Shown: in pieces, positions 50,801 through 62,841 of the stretch | How the letters are laid out: each line of letters opens with the position of its first letter | Position numbering within the stretch: the stretch's first letter is position 1 | Origin: Callipepla californica brunnescens | Taxonomy: Eukaryota > Chordata > Aves > Galliformes > Odontophoridae | Assembly: GCA_023055505.1 (NCBI GenBank) | Contig: JALIRH010000124.1 | Span: 559,501 to 623,500 of the forward strand | Length of the DNA: 64,000 nucleotides | Direction of reading: 5' to 3' | Program-made: the position numbers and the translations under genes | The notes under the pieces: model-generated | Told to the model about the DNA's origin: nothing | The model's database searches: none | The model's input: the letters and a program-made list of their open reading frames with translations, nothing else

Positions 50801-53800
50801 ACAAGTTTTTCTTGCCAAACAAACAATTCATTCCCTTTTTCTTTTGGAACGGTATGGTATTCAGAGCTAAAAAGTCAAATAGTAGCGTTAAGTACGTCAA
50901 GATGTTTCTTCTATCAAATGTATATTTGATTCCACCTCTTCTAAGTGTTCCCCAAAAACACTATCATCGGAGCGTTGCAAAAGCCTTCTTTAACAAGCAG
51001 AGCAAACCGGCAGAGTGTTAATATTCGAACCGCTCAGAACCTCGGATTCCGCTCGAATCGCATCAATCGCGGCTCCTGCTGCTTTTGCCGCTGAAGAAAG
51101 ACGCCAGCCAGACGGCAGCAGTGCACTGAATCGCGGCTTTTCAAAAATCAGCCGGTAGCGGTTCTTCTCCAACAATTCGCGGTTTACACGTGAAAGTGAC
51201 TCGGTTTCAGGAGTTGGAAGAGAATGTGTGCTGGATCCCAGTTTTAATAGGAGTGAAAGTTTTAACTCTTATTCTGCTCTGTTACTGTATGCAACGTACG
51301 TCTGAATCGTTCATTCATCTGCGAGCACGTTTTCATTCTTTTCTCTGACCAGTGCTCTTATCCTTTTTACTACCTTAATCTAACACATTCACTTCAATTT
51401 TCTTACAATACCCGCGGATCTTTCTCATTCTCTCTCAAAAAGGGATGTTTTTCAGAACTATGGAAGCAATGGAGAGACGTTAAGTACGGAAAGATAATTC
51501 CTCTCCCAAAGGTGTGTGTGATTCCACCGCTTCTAAGGGTTCCCCAGAAAACCTTGTCACCGGAGCATCGGAATAGCTCCCTTTAGAAGCAGAGAAAAAG
51601 CGGCAGAGAATTTGATGCTCGAACCGCGCTTAGCCGCGGATTCCGATTCAATCGCACCAGTCGCGGCTCCTGCTGCTTTTGCCGCTGAGTAAAGACGCCA
51701 GTCAGCCGGCTGCTGTGCACTGAATCGCGGCATCAATAATCAGCCGGTAGCGGTTCTTTAACAAATCGCGGTTTACACGTGAAAGTGACTCGGTTTCAGG
51801 AGCTGTAAGTGTATGCATGCTGCATCCCAATTTTAGTGGGAGGGAAAGTTTTGATTCTCATTCTGCTCTGCTACTGAATGCAACGTATGTCTGCATCATT
51901 CATTAATCTTCGAGCACGTTTTCATTCTTTTCTCTGACCAGTCTTGTTATTCCTTTTCCTACCTCTAGTTAATATCGTCACACAAGTTTTTCTTGCCAAA
52001 CAAACAATTCATTCCCTTTTTCTTTTGGAACGGTATGGTATTCAGAGCTAAAAAGTCAAATAGTAGCGTTAAGTACGTCAAGATGTTTCTTCTATCAAAT
52101 GTATATTTGATTCCACCTCTTCTAAGTGTTCCCCAAAAACACTATCATCGGAGCGTTGCAAAAGCCTTCTTTAACAAGCAGAGCAAACCGGCAGAGTGTT
52201 AATATTCGAACCGCTCAGAACCTCGGATTCCGCTCGAATCGCATCAATCGCGGCTCCTGCTGCTTTTGCCGCTGAAGAAAGACGCCAGCCAGACGGCAGC
52301 AGTGCACTGAATCGCGGCTTTTCAAAAATCAGCCGGTAGCGGTTCTTCTCCAACAATTCGCGGTTTACACGTGAAAGTGACTCGGTTTCAGGAGTTGGAA
52401 GAGAATGTGTGCTGGATCCCAGTTTTAATAGGAGTGAAAGTTTTAACTCTTATTCTGCTCTGTTACTGTATGCAACGTACGTCTGAATCGTTCATTCATC
52501 TGCGAGCACGTTTTCATTCTTTTCTCTGACCAGTGCTGTTATCCTTTTTACTTCCTTAATCAAACACATTCATTTCAATTTTCTTACAATACCGGCGGAT
52601 CTTTCTCATTCTCTCTCAAAAAGGTATGTTTTTCAGAACTATGAAAGCAATGGAGAGACGTTAAGTACGGAAAGATAATTCCTCTCCCAAAGGTGTGTGT
52701 GATTCCACCGCTTCTAAGGGTTCCCCAGAAAACCTTGTCACCGGATCATCGGAATAGCCCCCTTTAGAAGCAGAGAAAAAGCGGCAGAGAATTTGATGCT
52801 CGAACCGCGCTTAGCCGCGGATTCCGATTCAATCGCACCAGTCGCGGCTCCTGCTGCTTTTGCCGCTGAAGAAAGACGCTAGTCAGCCGGTAAAAGTGCA
52901 CGGAATCGCGGCTTCAGTAATCAGCCGGTAGCGTTCCTACTCCAACAAATCGCGGTTTACACGTGAAAGTGACTCGGTTTCAGGAGTTGTAAGTGAATGG
53001 ATGCCTGATCCCAGTGTTAGTGGGAGGGAAAGTTTTGATTCTCATTCTGCACAGCTACTGAATGCAACGTATGCCTGCATCTTTCATTCATCTGCGAGCA
53101 AGTTTTCATACTTTTCTCTGAGCAGTCTTGTTACCTTTTTTAGCACCTCTAGTCACACAAGTTTTTCTTGCCAAACAAACGGACAACTCAGATTGTCATT
53201 TGCAACGGTATGATATTCAGAGCTGAGGAAGTGAAATATAAGCGTTAAGTACGTCAAGCTGTTTCTTCTACCAAATGTATGTTCGATTCCACCTCTTCTA
53301 AGTGTTCCCCAAAAACACTATCATCGGAGCGTTGCAATAGCCTTCTTTAACAAGCAGAGCAAACCGGCAGAGTGTTAATATTCGAACCGCTCAGAACCTC
53401 GGATTCCGCTCGAATCGCATTAATCGCGGCTACTGCTGCTCTTGCCGCTGAAGAAAGACTCCAGTCAGACAGCAGCAGTGCACTGAATCGCGGCTTTTCT
53501 AAAATCAGCCGGTAGCGGTCCTATTCCAACAATTCGCGGTTTACACGTGAAAGTGACTCGGTTTCAGGAGTTGGAAGAGAATGTGTGCTGGATCCCTGTT
53601 TTAATGGGAAGGAAAGTTTAGATTCTCATTCTGCTCTGTTACTGAGTGCAACGTATGTCTGCATCGTTCATTCATCTGCGAGCACGTTTTCATTCTTTTC
53701 TCTGACCAGTGCTGTTATCTGTTTTACTTCCTTAATCTAACACATTCACTTCAATTTTCTTACAATACCCGCGGATCTTTCTCATTCTCTCTCAAAAAGG

Positions 53801-54306
53801 GATGTTTTTCAGAACTATGGAAGCAATGGAGAGACGTTAAGTACGGAAAGATAATTCCTCTCCCAAAGGCGTGTGTGATTCCACCGCTTCTAAGGGTTCC
53901 CCAGAAAACCTTGTCACCGGAGCATCGGAATAGCTCCCTTTAAGAAGCAGAGAAAAAGCGGCAGAGAATTTGATGCTCGAACCGCGCTTAGCCGCGGATT
54001 CCGATTCAATCGCACCAGTCGCGGCTCCTGCTGCTTTTGCCGCTGAAGAAAGACGCCAGTCAGCCGGCTGCTGTGCACTGAATCGCGGCATCAATAATCA
54101 GCCGGTAGCGGTTCTTTAACAAATCGCGGTTTACACGTGAAAGTGACTCCTTTTCAGGAGCTGTAAGTGTATGCATGCTGCATCCCAATTTTAGTGGGAG
54201 GGAAAGTTTTGATTCTCATTCTGCTCTGCTACTGAATGCAACGTATGTCTGCATCATTCATTAATCTTCGAGCACGTTTTCATTCTTTACTCTGACCAGT
54301 GTTGTT
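47814..54306 (+). repeat. Higher-order block 10, 11-mer
   Basis: 6,493 bp, with all the block 8 private markers listed for 33,648-40,140 present 14,166 bp later. I found no difference between the two at the sites I compared. Confidence 0.92.
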
Positions 54307-57300
54307 ATTCTTTTTCGTACTTCTAGTTAATACATGGAAAAACTTTTTCTTGTCGAACACAAGTATCTTTCGATTCTCTTTTGCAAAAGTATGGTATTCA
54401 GAGATAAAGAAGCAAAAGAGAAAAGTTTATTACGGAAAGCTGTTTCTTCTACTAATTGCATTGTGTGATTGCACCGCTTCTATATGTTCCCCAAAAACAC
54501 TGTCATCTGAGCATTGCAAAAGCTCCCTTTAACAAACATAGCAAACCGGCAGCGTGCTAATGTTCGAACCGCGGAAAACCGTGAATCATGTTCGAATCGC
54601 ATCAATCGCGGCTCCTGCTGCTTTTGCCGCTGAAGAAAGAAGCCAGTCAGTTGAAAGACGTGCACTGAATTGCGTCTTCAGTAATCAGCCGGCAGCGTTT
54701 CCATTCCAACAAATCGCGGTTGAAACCTGAAAGTGACTCCAATTCTGGTGTTGTAAGTGAATGGATGCTGGATCCCAGTGTTAGTGAGAAGGAAAGTTTT
54801 GATTCTCATTCTGCTCTACTACTGAATGCAACGTATGTCTGCATCATTCATTCATCTACGAGCACGTTTTCATTCCTTTCTCTGACCAGTCTTGTTATTC
54901 CTTTTCCTACCTCTAGTTAATATCGTCACACAAGTTTTTCTTGCCAAACAAACAATTCATTCCCTTTTTCTTTTGGAACGGTATGGTATTCAGAGCTAAA
55001 AAGTCAAATAGTAGCGTTAAGTACGTCAAGATGTTTCTTCTATCAAATGTATATTTGATTCCACCTCTTCTAAGTGTTCCCCAAAAACACTATCATCGGA
55101 GCGTTGCAAAAGCCTTCTTTAACAAGCAGAGCAAACCGGCAGAGTGTTAATATTCGAACCGCTCAGAACCTCGGATTCCGCTCGAATCTCATCAATCGCG
55201 GCTACTGCTGCTTTTGCCGCTGAAGAAAGACGCCAGCCAGACGGCAGCAGTGCACTGAATCGCGGCTTTTCAAAAATCAGCCGGTAGCGGTTCTTCTCCA
55301 ACAATTCCCGGTTTACACGTGAAAGTGACTCGGTTTCAGGAGTTGGAAGAGAATGTGTGCTGGATCCCAGTTTTAATAGGAGTGAAAGTTTTAACTCTTA
55401 TTCTGCTCTGTTACTGTATGCAACGTACGTCTGAATCGTTCATTCATCTGCGAGCACGTTTTCATTCTTTTCTCTGACCAGTGCTGTTATCCTTTTTACT
55501 ACCTTAATCTAACACATTCACTTCAATTTTCTTACAATACCCGCGGATCTTTCTCATTCTCTCTCAAAAAGGGATGTTTTTCAGAACTATGGAAGCAATG
55601 GAGAGGCGTTAAGTACGGAAAGATAATTCCTCTCCCAAAGGCGTGTGTGATTCTACCGCTTGTAAATGTTCCTCATAAAACCTTGTCACCGGAGCATCGG
55701 AATAGCCTCCTTTAAGAAGCAGAGCAAAGCGGCAGAGAGTTTGATGCTCGAACCGCGCTTAGCCGCGGATTCCAATTCAATCGCACCAGTCGCGGCTCCT
55801 GCTGCTTTTCCGCTGAAGAAAGACGCCAGTCAGCCGGTAAAAGTGCACTGAATCGCGGCTTCAGTAATCAGCCGGTAGCGGTTCTTCTCCAACAAATCGC
55901 GGTTTACACGTGAAAGTGACTCGGTTTCAGGAGTTGTATGTGTATGTATGCTGCATCCCAATATTAGTGGGAGGGAAAGCTTTGATTCTCATTCTGCTCT
56001 ACTACTGAATGCAACGTATGTCTGCATCGTTCATTCATCTACGAGCACGTTTTCATTCTTTTCTCTGAGCAGTCTTGTTACCTTTTAATGTTCCTCTTTT
56101 TAATACCGTCACACAAGTTTTTCTTGCCAAACAAACAATTCATTCCCTTTTTCTTTTGGAACGGTATGGTATTCAGAGCTAAAAAGTCAAATAGTAGCGT
56201 TAAGTACGTCAAGATGTTTCTTCTATCAAATGTATATTTGATTCCACCTCTTCTAAGTGTTCCCCAAAAACACTGCCAGTGGAGATTTGCTAAAGCCACT
56301 TCAAACAAACATAGCAAACCGGCAGCGTGTTAATGTTCGAACCGCGAAGAACTTTGAATTCAGCTCGAATCGCATCAATCGCGGCTCCTGCTGCTTTTGC
56401 CGCTGAAGAAAGACGCCAGTCAGTCGGCAGCAGTGCACTGAATCGCGGCTTTTCAAAAATCAGCCGGTAGCTGTCCTAATCCAGCAAATCGCGGTTTACA
56501 CGTGAAAGTGACTCGGTTTCTGGAGTTGTAAGAGAATGTGTGCTGGATCCCAGTGTCAATAGGAGGGAAAGTTTTGATTCTCATTCTTCTCTGCTACTGA
56601 ATGCAACGTATGTCTGCATCATTCATTCATCTGCGAGCACGTTTTCATTCTTTTCTCCTACCAGTGTTGGTATCGTTTTTACTTCCACAATCTACCACAT
56701 TCACTTCAATTTTCTTACAATACACGTGGATCGTTCTCATTTTATCTCAAAAAGGTATGTTTTTCAGAACTATGGAAGCAATGGAGAGGCGTTAAGTACG
56801 AAAATTTAATTCTCCCTATGGTATGTGTGATTCTACAGCTTCTAAATGTTCCTCATAAAACCTTGTCACCGGAGCATCGGAATAGCCTCCTTTAAGAAGC
56901 AGAGCAAAGCGGCCGAGAGTTTGATGCTCGAACCGCGCTTAGCCGCGGATTCCGATTCACTCGCATCAATCGCGGCTCCTGCTGCTTTTGCCGCTGAAGA
57001 AAGACGCCAGTCAGCCGGTAAAAGTGCACTGAATCGCGGCTTCAGTAATCAGCCGGTAGCGGTTCTTCTCCAACAAATCGCGGTTTACACGTGAAAGTGA
57101 TTCCTTTTCAGGAGTTGTAAGTGTATGTATGTTGCATCCCAATGTTAGTGGGAGGGAAAGTTTTGATTCTCATTCTGCTCTGCTACTGAATGCAACGTAT
57201 GTCTGCATCATTCATTCATCTACGAGCACGTTTTCATTCTTTTCTCTGACCAGTCTTGTTATTCCTTTTCCTACCTCTAGTTAATATCGTCACACAAGTT

Positions 57301-59621
57301 TTTCTTGCCAAACAAACAATTCATTCCCTTTTTCTTTTGGAACGGTATGGTATTCAGAGCTAAAAAGTCAAATAGTAGCGTTAAGTACGTCAAGATGTTT
57401 CTTCTATCAAATGTATATTTGATTCCACCTCTTCTAAGTGTTCCCCAAAAACACTATCATCGGAGCGTTGCAAAAGCCTTCTTTAACAAGCAGAGCAAAC
57501 CGGCAGAGTGTTAATATTCGAACCGCTCAGAACCTCGGATTCCGCTCGAATCGCATCAATCGCGGCTCCTGCTGCTTTTGCCGCTGAAGAAAGACGCCAG
57601 CCAGACGGCAGCAGTGCACTGAATCGCGGCTTTTCAAAAATCAGCCGGTAGCGGTTCTTCTCCAACAATTCGCGGTTTACACGTGAAAGTGACTCGGTTT
57701 CAGGAGTTGGAAGAGAATGTGTGCTGGATCCCAGTTTTAATAGGAGTGAAAGTTTTAACTCTTATTCTGCTCTGTTACTGTATGCAACGTACTTCTGAAT
57801 CGTTCATTCATCTGCGAGCACGTTTTCATTCTTTTCTCTGACCAGTGCTGTTATCCTTTTTACTACCTTAATCTAACACATTCACTTCAATTTTCTTACA
57901 ATACCCGCGGATCTTTCTCATTCTCTCTCAAAAAGGGATGTTTTTCAGAACTATGGAAGCAATGGAGAGACGTTAAGTACGGAAAGATAATTCCTCTCCC
58001 ACAGGTGTGTGTGATTCCACCGCTTCTAAGGGTTCCCCAGAAAACCTTGTCACCGGAGCATCGGAATAGCTCCCTTTAGAAGCAGAGAAAAAGCGGCAGA
58101 GAATTTGATGCTCGAACCGCGCTTAGCCGCGGATTCCGATTCAATCGCACCAGTCGCGGCTCCTGCTGCTTTTGCCGCTGAGTAAAGACGCCAGTCAGCC
58201 GGCTGCTGTGCACTGAATCGCGGCATCAATAATCAGCCGGTAGCGGTTCTTTAACAAATCGCGGTTTACACGTGAAAGTGACTCCTTTTCAGGAGCTGTA
58301 AGTGTATGCATGCTGCATCCCAATTTTAGTGGGAGGGAAAGTTTTGATTCTCATTCTGCTCTGCTACTGAATGCAACGTATGTCTGCATCATTCATTAAT
58401 CTTCGAGCACGTTTTCATTCTTTTCTCTGACCAGTCTTGTTATTCCTTTTCCTACCTCTAGTTAATATCGTCACACAAGTTTTTTTGCCAAACAAACAAT
58501 TCATTCCCTTTTTCTTTTGGAACGGTATGGTATTCAGAGCTAAAAAGTCAAATAGTAGCGTTAAGTACGTCAAGATGTTTCTTCTATCAAATGTATATTT
58601 GATTCCACCTCTTCTAAGTGTTCCCCAAAAACACTATCATCGGAGCGTTGCAAAAGCCTTCTTTAACAAGCAGAGCAAACCGGCAGAGTGTTAATATTCG
58701 AACCGCTCAGAACCTCGGATTCCGCTCGAATCGCATCAATCGCGGCTCCTGCTGCTTTTGCCGCTGAAGAAAGACGCCAGCCAGACAGCAGCAGTGCACT
58801 GAATCGCGGCTTTTCAAAAATCAGCCGGTAGCGGTTCTTCTCCAACAATTCGCGGTTTACACGTGAAAGTGACTCGGTTTCTGGAGTTGGAAGAGAATGT
58901 GTGCTGGATCCCAGTTTTAATAGGAGTGAAAGTTTTAACTCTTATTCTGCTCTGTTACTGTATGCAACGTACTTCTGAATCGTTCATTCATCTGCGAGCA
59001 CGTTTTCATTCTTTTCTCTGACCAGTGCTGTTATCCTTTTTACTACCTTAATCTAACACATTCACTTCAATTTTCTTACAATACCCGCGGATCTTTCTCA
59101 TTCTCTCTCAAAAAGGGATGTTTTTCAGAACTATGGAAGCAATGGAGAGACGTTAAGTACGGAAAGATAATTCCTCTCCCAAAGGTGTGTGTGATTCCAC
59201 CGCTTCTAAGGGTTCCCCAGAAAACCTTGTCACCGGAGCATCGGAATAGCTCCCTTTAGAAGCAGAGAAAAAGCGGCAGAGAATTTGATGCTCGAACCGC
59301 GCTTAGCCGCGGATTCCGATTCAATCGCACCAGTCGCGGCTCCTGCTGCTTTTGCCGCTGAAGAAAGACGCCAGTCAGCCGGCTGCTGTGCACTGAATCG
59401 CGGCATCAATAATCAGCCGGTAGCGGTTCTTTAACAAATCGCGGTTTACACGTGAAAGTGACTCCTTTTCAGGAGCTGTAAGTGTATGCATGCTGCATCC
59501 CAATTTTAGTGGGAGGGAAAGTTTTGATTCTCATTCTGCTCTGCTACTGAATGCAACGTATGTCTGCATCATTCATTAATCTTCGAGCACGTTTTCATTC
59601 TTTACTCTGACCAGTGTTGTT
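54307..59621 (+). repeat. Higher-order block 11, 9-mer
   Basis: 5,315 bp: C, A1, B1, A2, B2, A1, B1, A1 (with the one-base leader deletion), B1. It follows block 9 up to 59,603, then switches at 59,604 to the M11-type block end. It therefore lacks the last four monomers of block 9. Confidence 0.92.
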
Positions 59622-61211
59622 ATTCTTTTTCGTACTTCTAGTTAATACATGGAAAAACTTTTTCTTGTCGAACACAAGTATCTTTCGATTCTCTTTTGCA
59701 AAAGTATGGTATTCAGAGATAAAGAAGCAAAAGAGAAAAGTTTATTACGGAAAGCTGTTTCTTCTACTAATTGCATTGTGTGATTGCACCGCTTCTATAT
59801 GTTCCCCAAAAACACTGTCATCTGAGCATTGCAAAAGCTCCCTTTAACAAACATAGCAAACCGGCAGCGTGCTAATGTTCGAACCGCGGAAAACCGTGAA
59901 TCATGTTCGAATCGCATCAATCGCGGCTCCTGCTGCTTTTGCCGCTGAAGAAAGAAGCCAGTCAGTTGAAAGACGTGCACTGAATTGCGTCTTCAGTAAT
60001 CAGCCTGTAGCGGTTCTATTCCAACAAATCGCGGTTGAAACCTGAAAGTGACTCCAATTCTGGTGTTGTAAGTGAATGGATGCTGGATCCCAGTGTCAGT
60101 GAGAGGGAAAGTTTTGATTCTCATTCTGCTCTACTACTGAATGCAACGTATGTCTGCATCATTCATTCATCTACGAGCACGCTTTCATTCCTTTCTCTGA
60201 CCAGTCTTGTTATTCCTTTTCCTACCTCTAGTTAATATCGTCACACAAGTTTTTCTTGCCAAACAAACAATTCATTCCCTTTTTCTTTTGGAACGGTATG
60301 GTATTCAGAGCTAAAAAGTCAAATAGTAGCGTTAAGTACGTTAAACTTTTTCTTCTACCAAATGTATGTTTGATTCCACCTCTTCTAAGTGTTCCCCAAA
60401 AACACTGTCAGTAGAGCGTTGCAAAAGCCACTTTTAACAAACATAGCAAACCGGCAGCGTGTTAATGTTCGAACCGCGAAGAACCGCGTCTCAGGCTCGA
60501 ATCGCATCAATCGCGGCTCCTGCTGCTTTTGCCGCTGAAGAAAGACGCCAGTCAGGCGGCAGCAGTGCACTGAATCGCGGCTTTTCAAAAATCAGCCGGT
60601 AGCGGTCCTATTCCAACAATTCGCGGTTTACACGTGAAAGTGACTCGGTTTCTGGAGTTGGAAGAGAATGTGTACTGGATCCCAGTGTTAATGGGAAGGA
60701 AAGTTTTGATTCTCATTCTGCTCTGCTACTGAGTGCAACGTATGTCTGCATCGTTCATTCATCTGCGAGCACGTTTTCATTCTTTTCTCTGACCAGTGCT
60801 GTTATCCTTTTTACTTCCTCAATCTAACACATTCACTTCAATTTTCTTACAATACCCGCGGATCTTTCTCATTCTCTCTCAAAAAGGGATGTTTTTCAGA
60901 ACTATGGAAGCAATGGAGAGGCGTTAAGTACGGAAAGCTGGTTCCTCTCCCAAAGGCGTGTGTGATTCCACCGCTTCTAAGGGTTCCCCAGAAAACCTTG
61001 TCACCGGAGCATCGGAATAGCCCCCTTTAAGAAGCAGAGAAAAAGCGGCCGAGAGTTTGATGCTCGAACCGCGCTTAGCCGCGGATTCCCATTCAATCGC
61101 ATCAATCGCGGCTCCTGCTGCTTTTGCCGCTGAAGAAAGACGCCAGTCAGCCGGCTGCCGTGCACTCAATAGCGCCTTCTCTAATCAGCCGGCATCGGTC
61201 CTATTCCAACA
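59622..61211 (+). repeat. Diverged edge monomers, block 12 (C, A, truncated B)
   Basis: C at 59,622-60,211, A at 60,212-60,803 and a B truncated to 408 bp at 60,804-61,211. They carry substitutions seen nowhere else in the window, such as cagcctgtagcgg near 60,001, gcacgctttcatt near 60,177, cgttaaactttttc near 60,339 and cagtcaggcggc near 60,550. Identity to the other blocks falls off toward the array end. Confidence 0.88.
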
Positions 61212-62640
61212 CATACGCTAAAGCTAAAGCTCACCCTACTCTCACCCTTACGCACCAGCTAACCCTGCCTCAATCCCTACATACAGATCAAATCCGAAAC
61301 CTAAACCTAACCCTAAACCTCAACTTCATGCTAACATCAACACTCAACCTAATCCTATCCCTAAATAGAATCATCACATTGAGAAACACTTTCTCCCTAA
61401 CCCTAATCCGAAATCGAATCCGAAACCTCAAAGAATCCCAAACCCTTTCCATAGCTCTAACCCAATGCTGAACCCTACCCTGACCCACTTTCACTACCCC
61501 TTACCATAAAACTCAATCAACACCAAAACCCACCCCTGACACTAAACCTAACACTAATTCTTATCCTAACCCTAACCCAAACACTTACCCTAATCCGAAC
61601 CAAAACCCAAGCCCTAACCCGAGCACAAAGCCTTACCTTGCCCCTCATTCTATTCTGAACCCTAACCGGAAACCTAACACTTACCCTAAGACCAACCCTT
61701 TCCCTAAACAGAAATCTATCCCTAGCAGAAGCGGAACCCAAGCAAAAACTCCTACTTTAACACCAACCCCAAGTTGATGCCCAAGCCTAAACCTGACACA
61801 TAGCATCACATTACCACAACCCTCACCTAAACTCTAACCCCAACCCTAACACTAAGACTTACCCTAGCTATCTGATGGTCCTCATACCCTATTCCAATTC
61901 CTAAACCCAAGGCAAACACCACACCAAAAGCAATGCCTACCATTTTCCAAACCTGACACTTAAAGTCAACCTAAACCTTACTCTAACCGTATATCAAACC
62001 CTGACCATTAGCCTCATTGTGACTCTAAGTCTGCCTTCAATCGAAATCTGACCCTAAAACCAACCCCAACTCAAAGCCCAACCCTAAACCTAAAGCTAAG
62101 CATCAGATTACTGCAGATCTCACCTAACCTATCCCTACTTCTAACCCCAAACCCAATCCAAACGCCAAACCTATTCCTAACCTAACACTAAGCCAGAACC
62201 CAACCCAAGGCCTACCCCTTCTCTCAGCCTAACACTCAAACTAACCTAGACCCAAAACCAACCCTAAATCAAATCCTAACCCTCCCCCTTACTCTATCCT
62301 GTACCCAAGCAAGGCGTAACCCTTCTCTGATCCTAAAACTAAAGAGAGCTCTACCCCATACTCTAAACCTTCATCTACACCAAAACCTAACCCTATCCCT
62401 AATCCAAAACCTAACCCTAAACCTAACCCGAACTCTAACCTTAATCCTAAACCTAAACCTTACCCTAACCCTAAGCCTAACCTTAACCCTAAGCCTTCTC
62501 TGAACCTCAAACTAAAGAGAACCCTAGCCCTTGCACTAAACCTTCAGCTACACAAAAAAATAACCCTAACCTAATCCTAAAACAAACCCTCAACCTAACC
62601 CAAAGCATCAGATTACCACAACCCTAACCTGACACCTACA
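61212..62640 (+). repeat. Degenerate telomere-like (CCCTAA)n block
   Basis: The + strand is rich in C and A and poor in G, and is built of CCCTAA, CCTAAA, CCTAAC and related hexamers, many mutated. The best-kept stretch is about 62,385-62,500. The C-rich strand on + means the vertebrate telomeric G-strand (TTAGGG) would run toward the left, so if this is an old chromosome end, the satellite side is the distal side. The degeneracy rules out a live telomere. Open frames here encode only Leu/Thr/Asn-rich or Arg/Val-rich strings caused by the hexamers. Confidence 0.9.
62321..62583 (+). repeat. Imperfect ~173-bp tandem duplication inside telomere-like block
   Basis: A segment starting ccttctctgatcctaaaact at 62,321 recurs as ccttctctgaacctcaaact at 62,494, followed in both by aaagaga, a stretch ending ctaaaccttca, then ctacac and telomere-like hexamers. 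The spacing of 173 bp and the shared non-telomeric words show duplication of a longer module. Confidence 0.7.
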
Positions 62641-62797
62641 CTCAAATGCATCCTTCCCCTTATTTGAAGCAAAGTGAAATCCTAAATGGAATTCATAGGA
62701 AGAGCGAATTCACCAATCTTCATCGTATACAATGCACAATACATATACAATATACATACAAAGCGTACAAGGAAATGACTGAGTTTTCTCGTCTGTT

Positions 62798-62828
<31 letters not shown>

Positions 62829-62841
62829 GTTTTACATTTTT
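62641..62841. other. AT-rich spacer with A/CAAAA tract
   Basis: No gene is seen. The stretch is AT-rich with short ATACA-type runs near 62,725-62,765, and ends in an A-rich tract with repeated CAAAA units at 62,798-62,827. The tract abuts the retroviral fragment. It may be a simple repeat, or the A-rich tail of a retroposed element, but no target-site duplication could be identified. Confidence 0.6.

Larger units (their letters stand above)
33648..59603 (+). repeat. 14,166-bp super-repeat, one full and one truncated copy
   Basis: The 11-mer plus 13-mer at 33,648-47,813 is repeated from 47,814 until 59,603, with all private variants at a spacing of 14,166 bp. The copies diverge at 59,604 (against 45,438), where the second jumps to the standard block end. 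Confidence 0.9.
1..61211 (+). repeat. Large satellite array, ~590-bp monomers in higher-order repeats
   Basis: About 103.7 head-to-tail monomers of 584-592 bp fill this span with no insertion. Every monomer shares landmarks in the same order: a T-rich leader, a short box reading gttaagtacg in most A and B units, a CpG-rich middle around tgctgcttttgccgctg, a block reading tttacacgtgaaagtgac in nearly all A and B units, and a tail reading cgagcacgttttcatt. Two diverged classes, A and B, alternate, so the working unit is an A-B dimer of about 1,181 bp. A chimeric C monomer starts each higher-order block. A-class and C monomers carry a GGATCC site that is absent from most B monomers. Monomer lengths are mostly not multiples of three and open frames do not stay in phase, so this is not a repeated coding gene. 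I do not recognise the family. Confidence 0.98.

Noticed and set aside
1..61211. CRISPR array or bacterial repeat
   Set aside because: Units are about 590 bp with no short repeat/unique spacer pattern, and the flanks are telomere-like and retroviral.
61124..61471. 115-residue plus-strand frame running from satellite into telomere-like DNA
   Set aside because: The latter part is a Leu/Thr/Asn string produced by CCCTAA-type hexamers. The minus frames at 61,288-61,494 and 61,517-61,741 are the same effect read as Arg/Val.
61212..62640. Functional telomere
   Set aside because: Hexamers are heavily mutated, non-telomeric modules are mixed in, and unique sequence follows.
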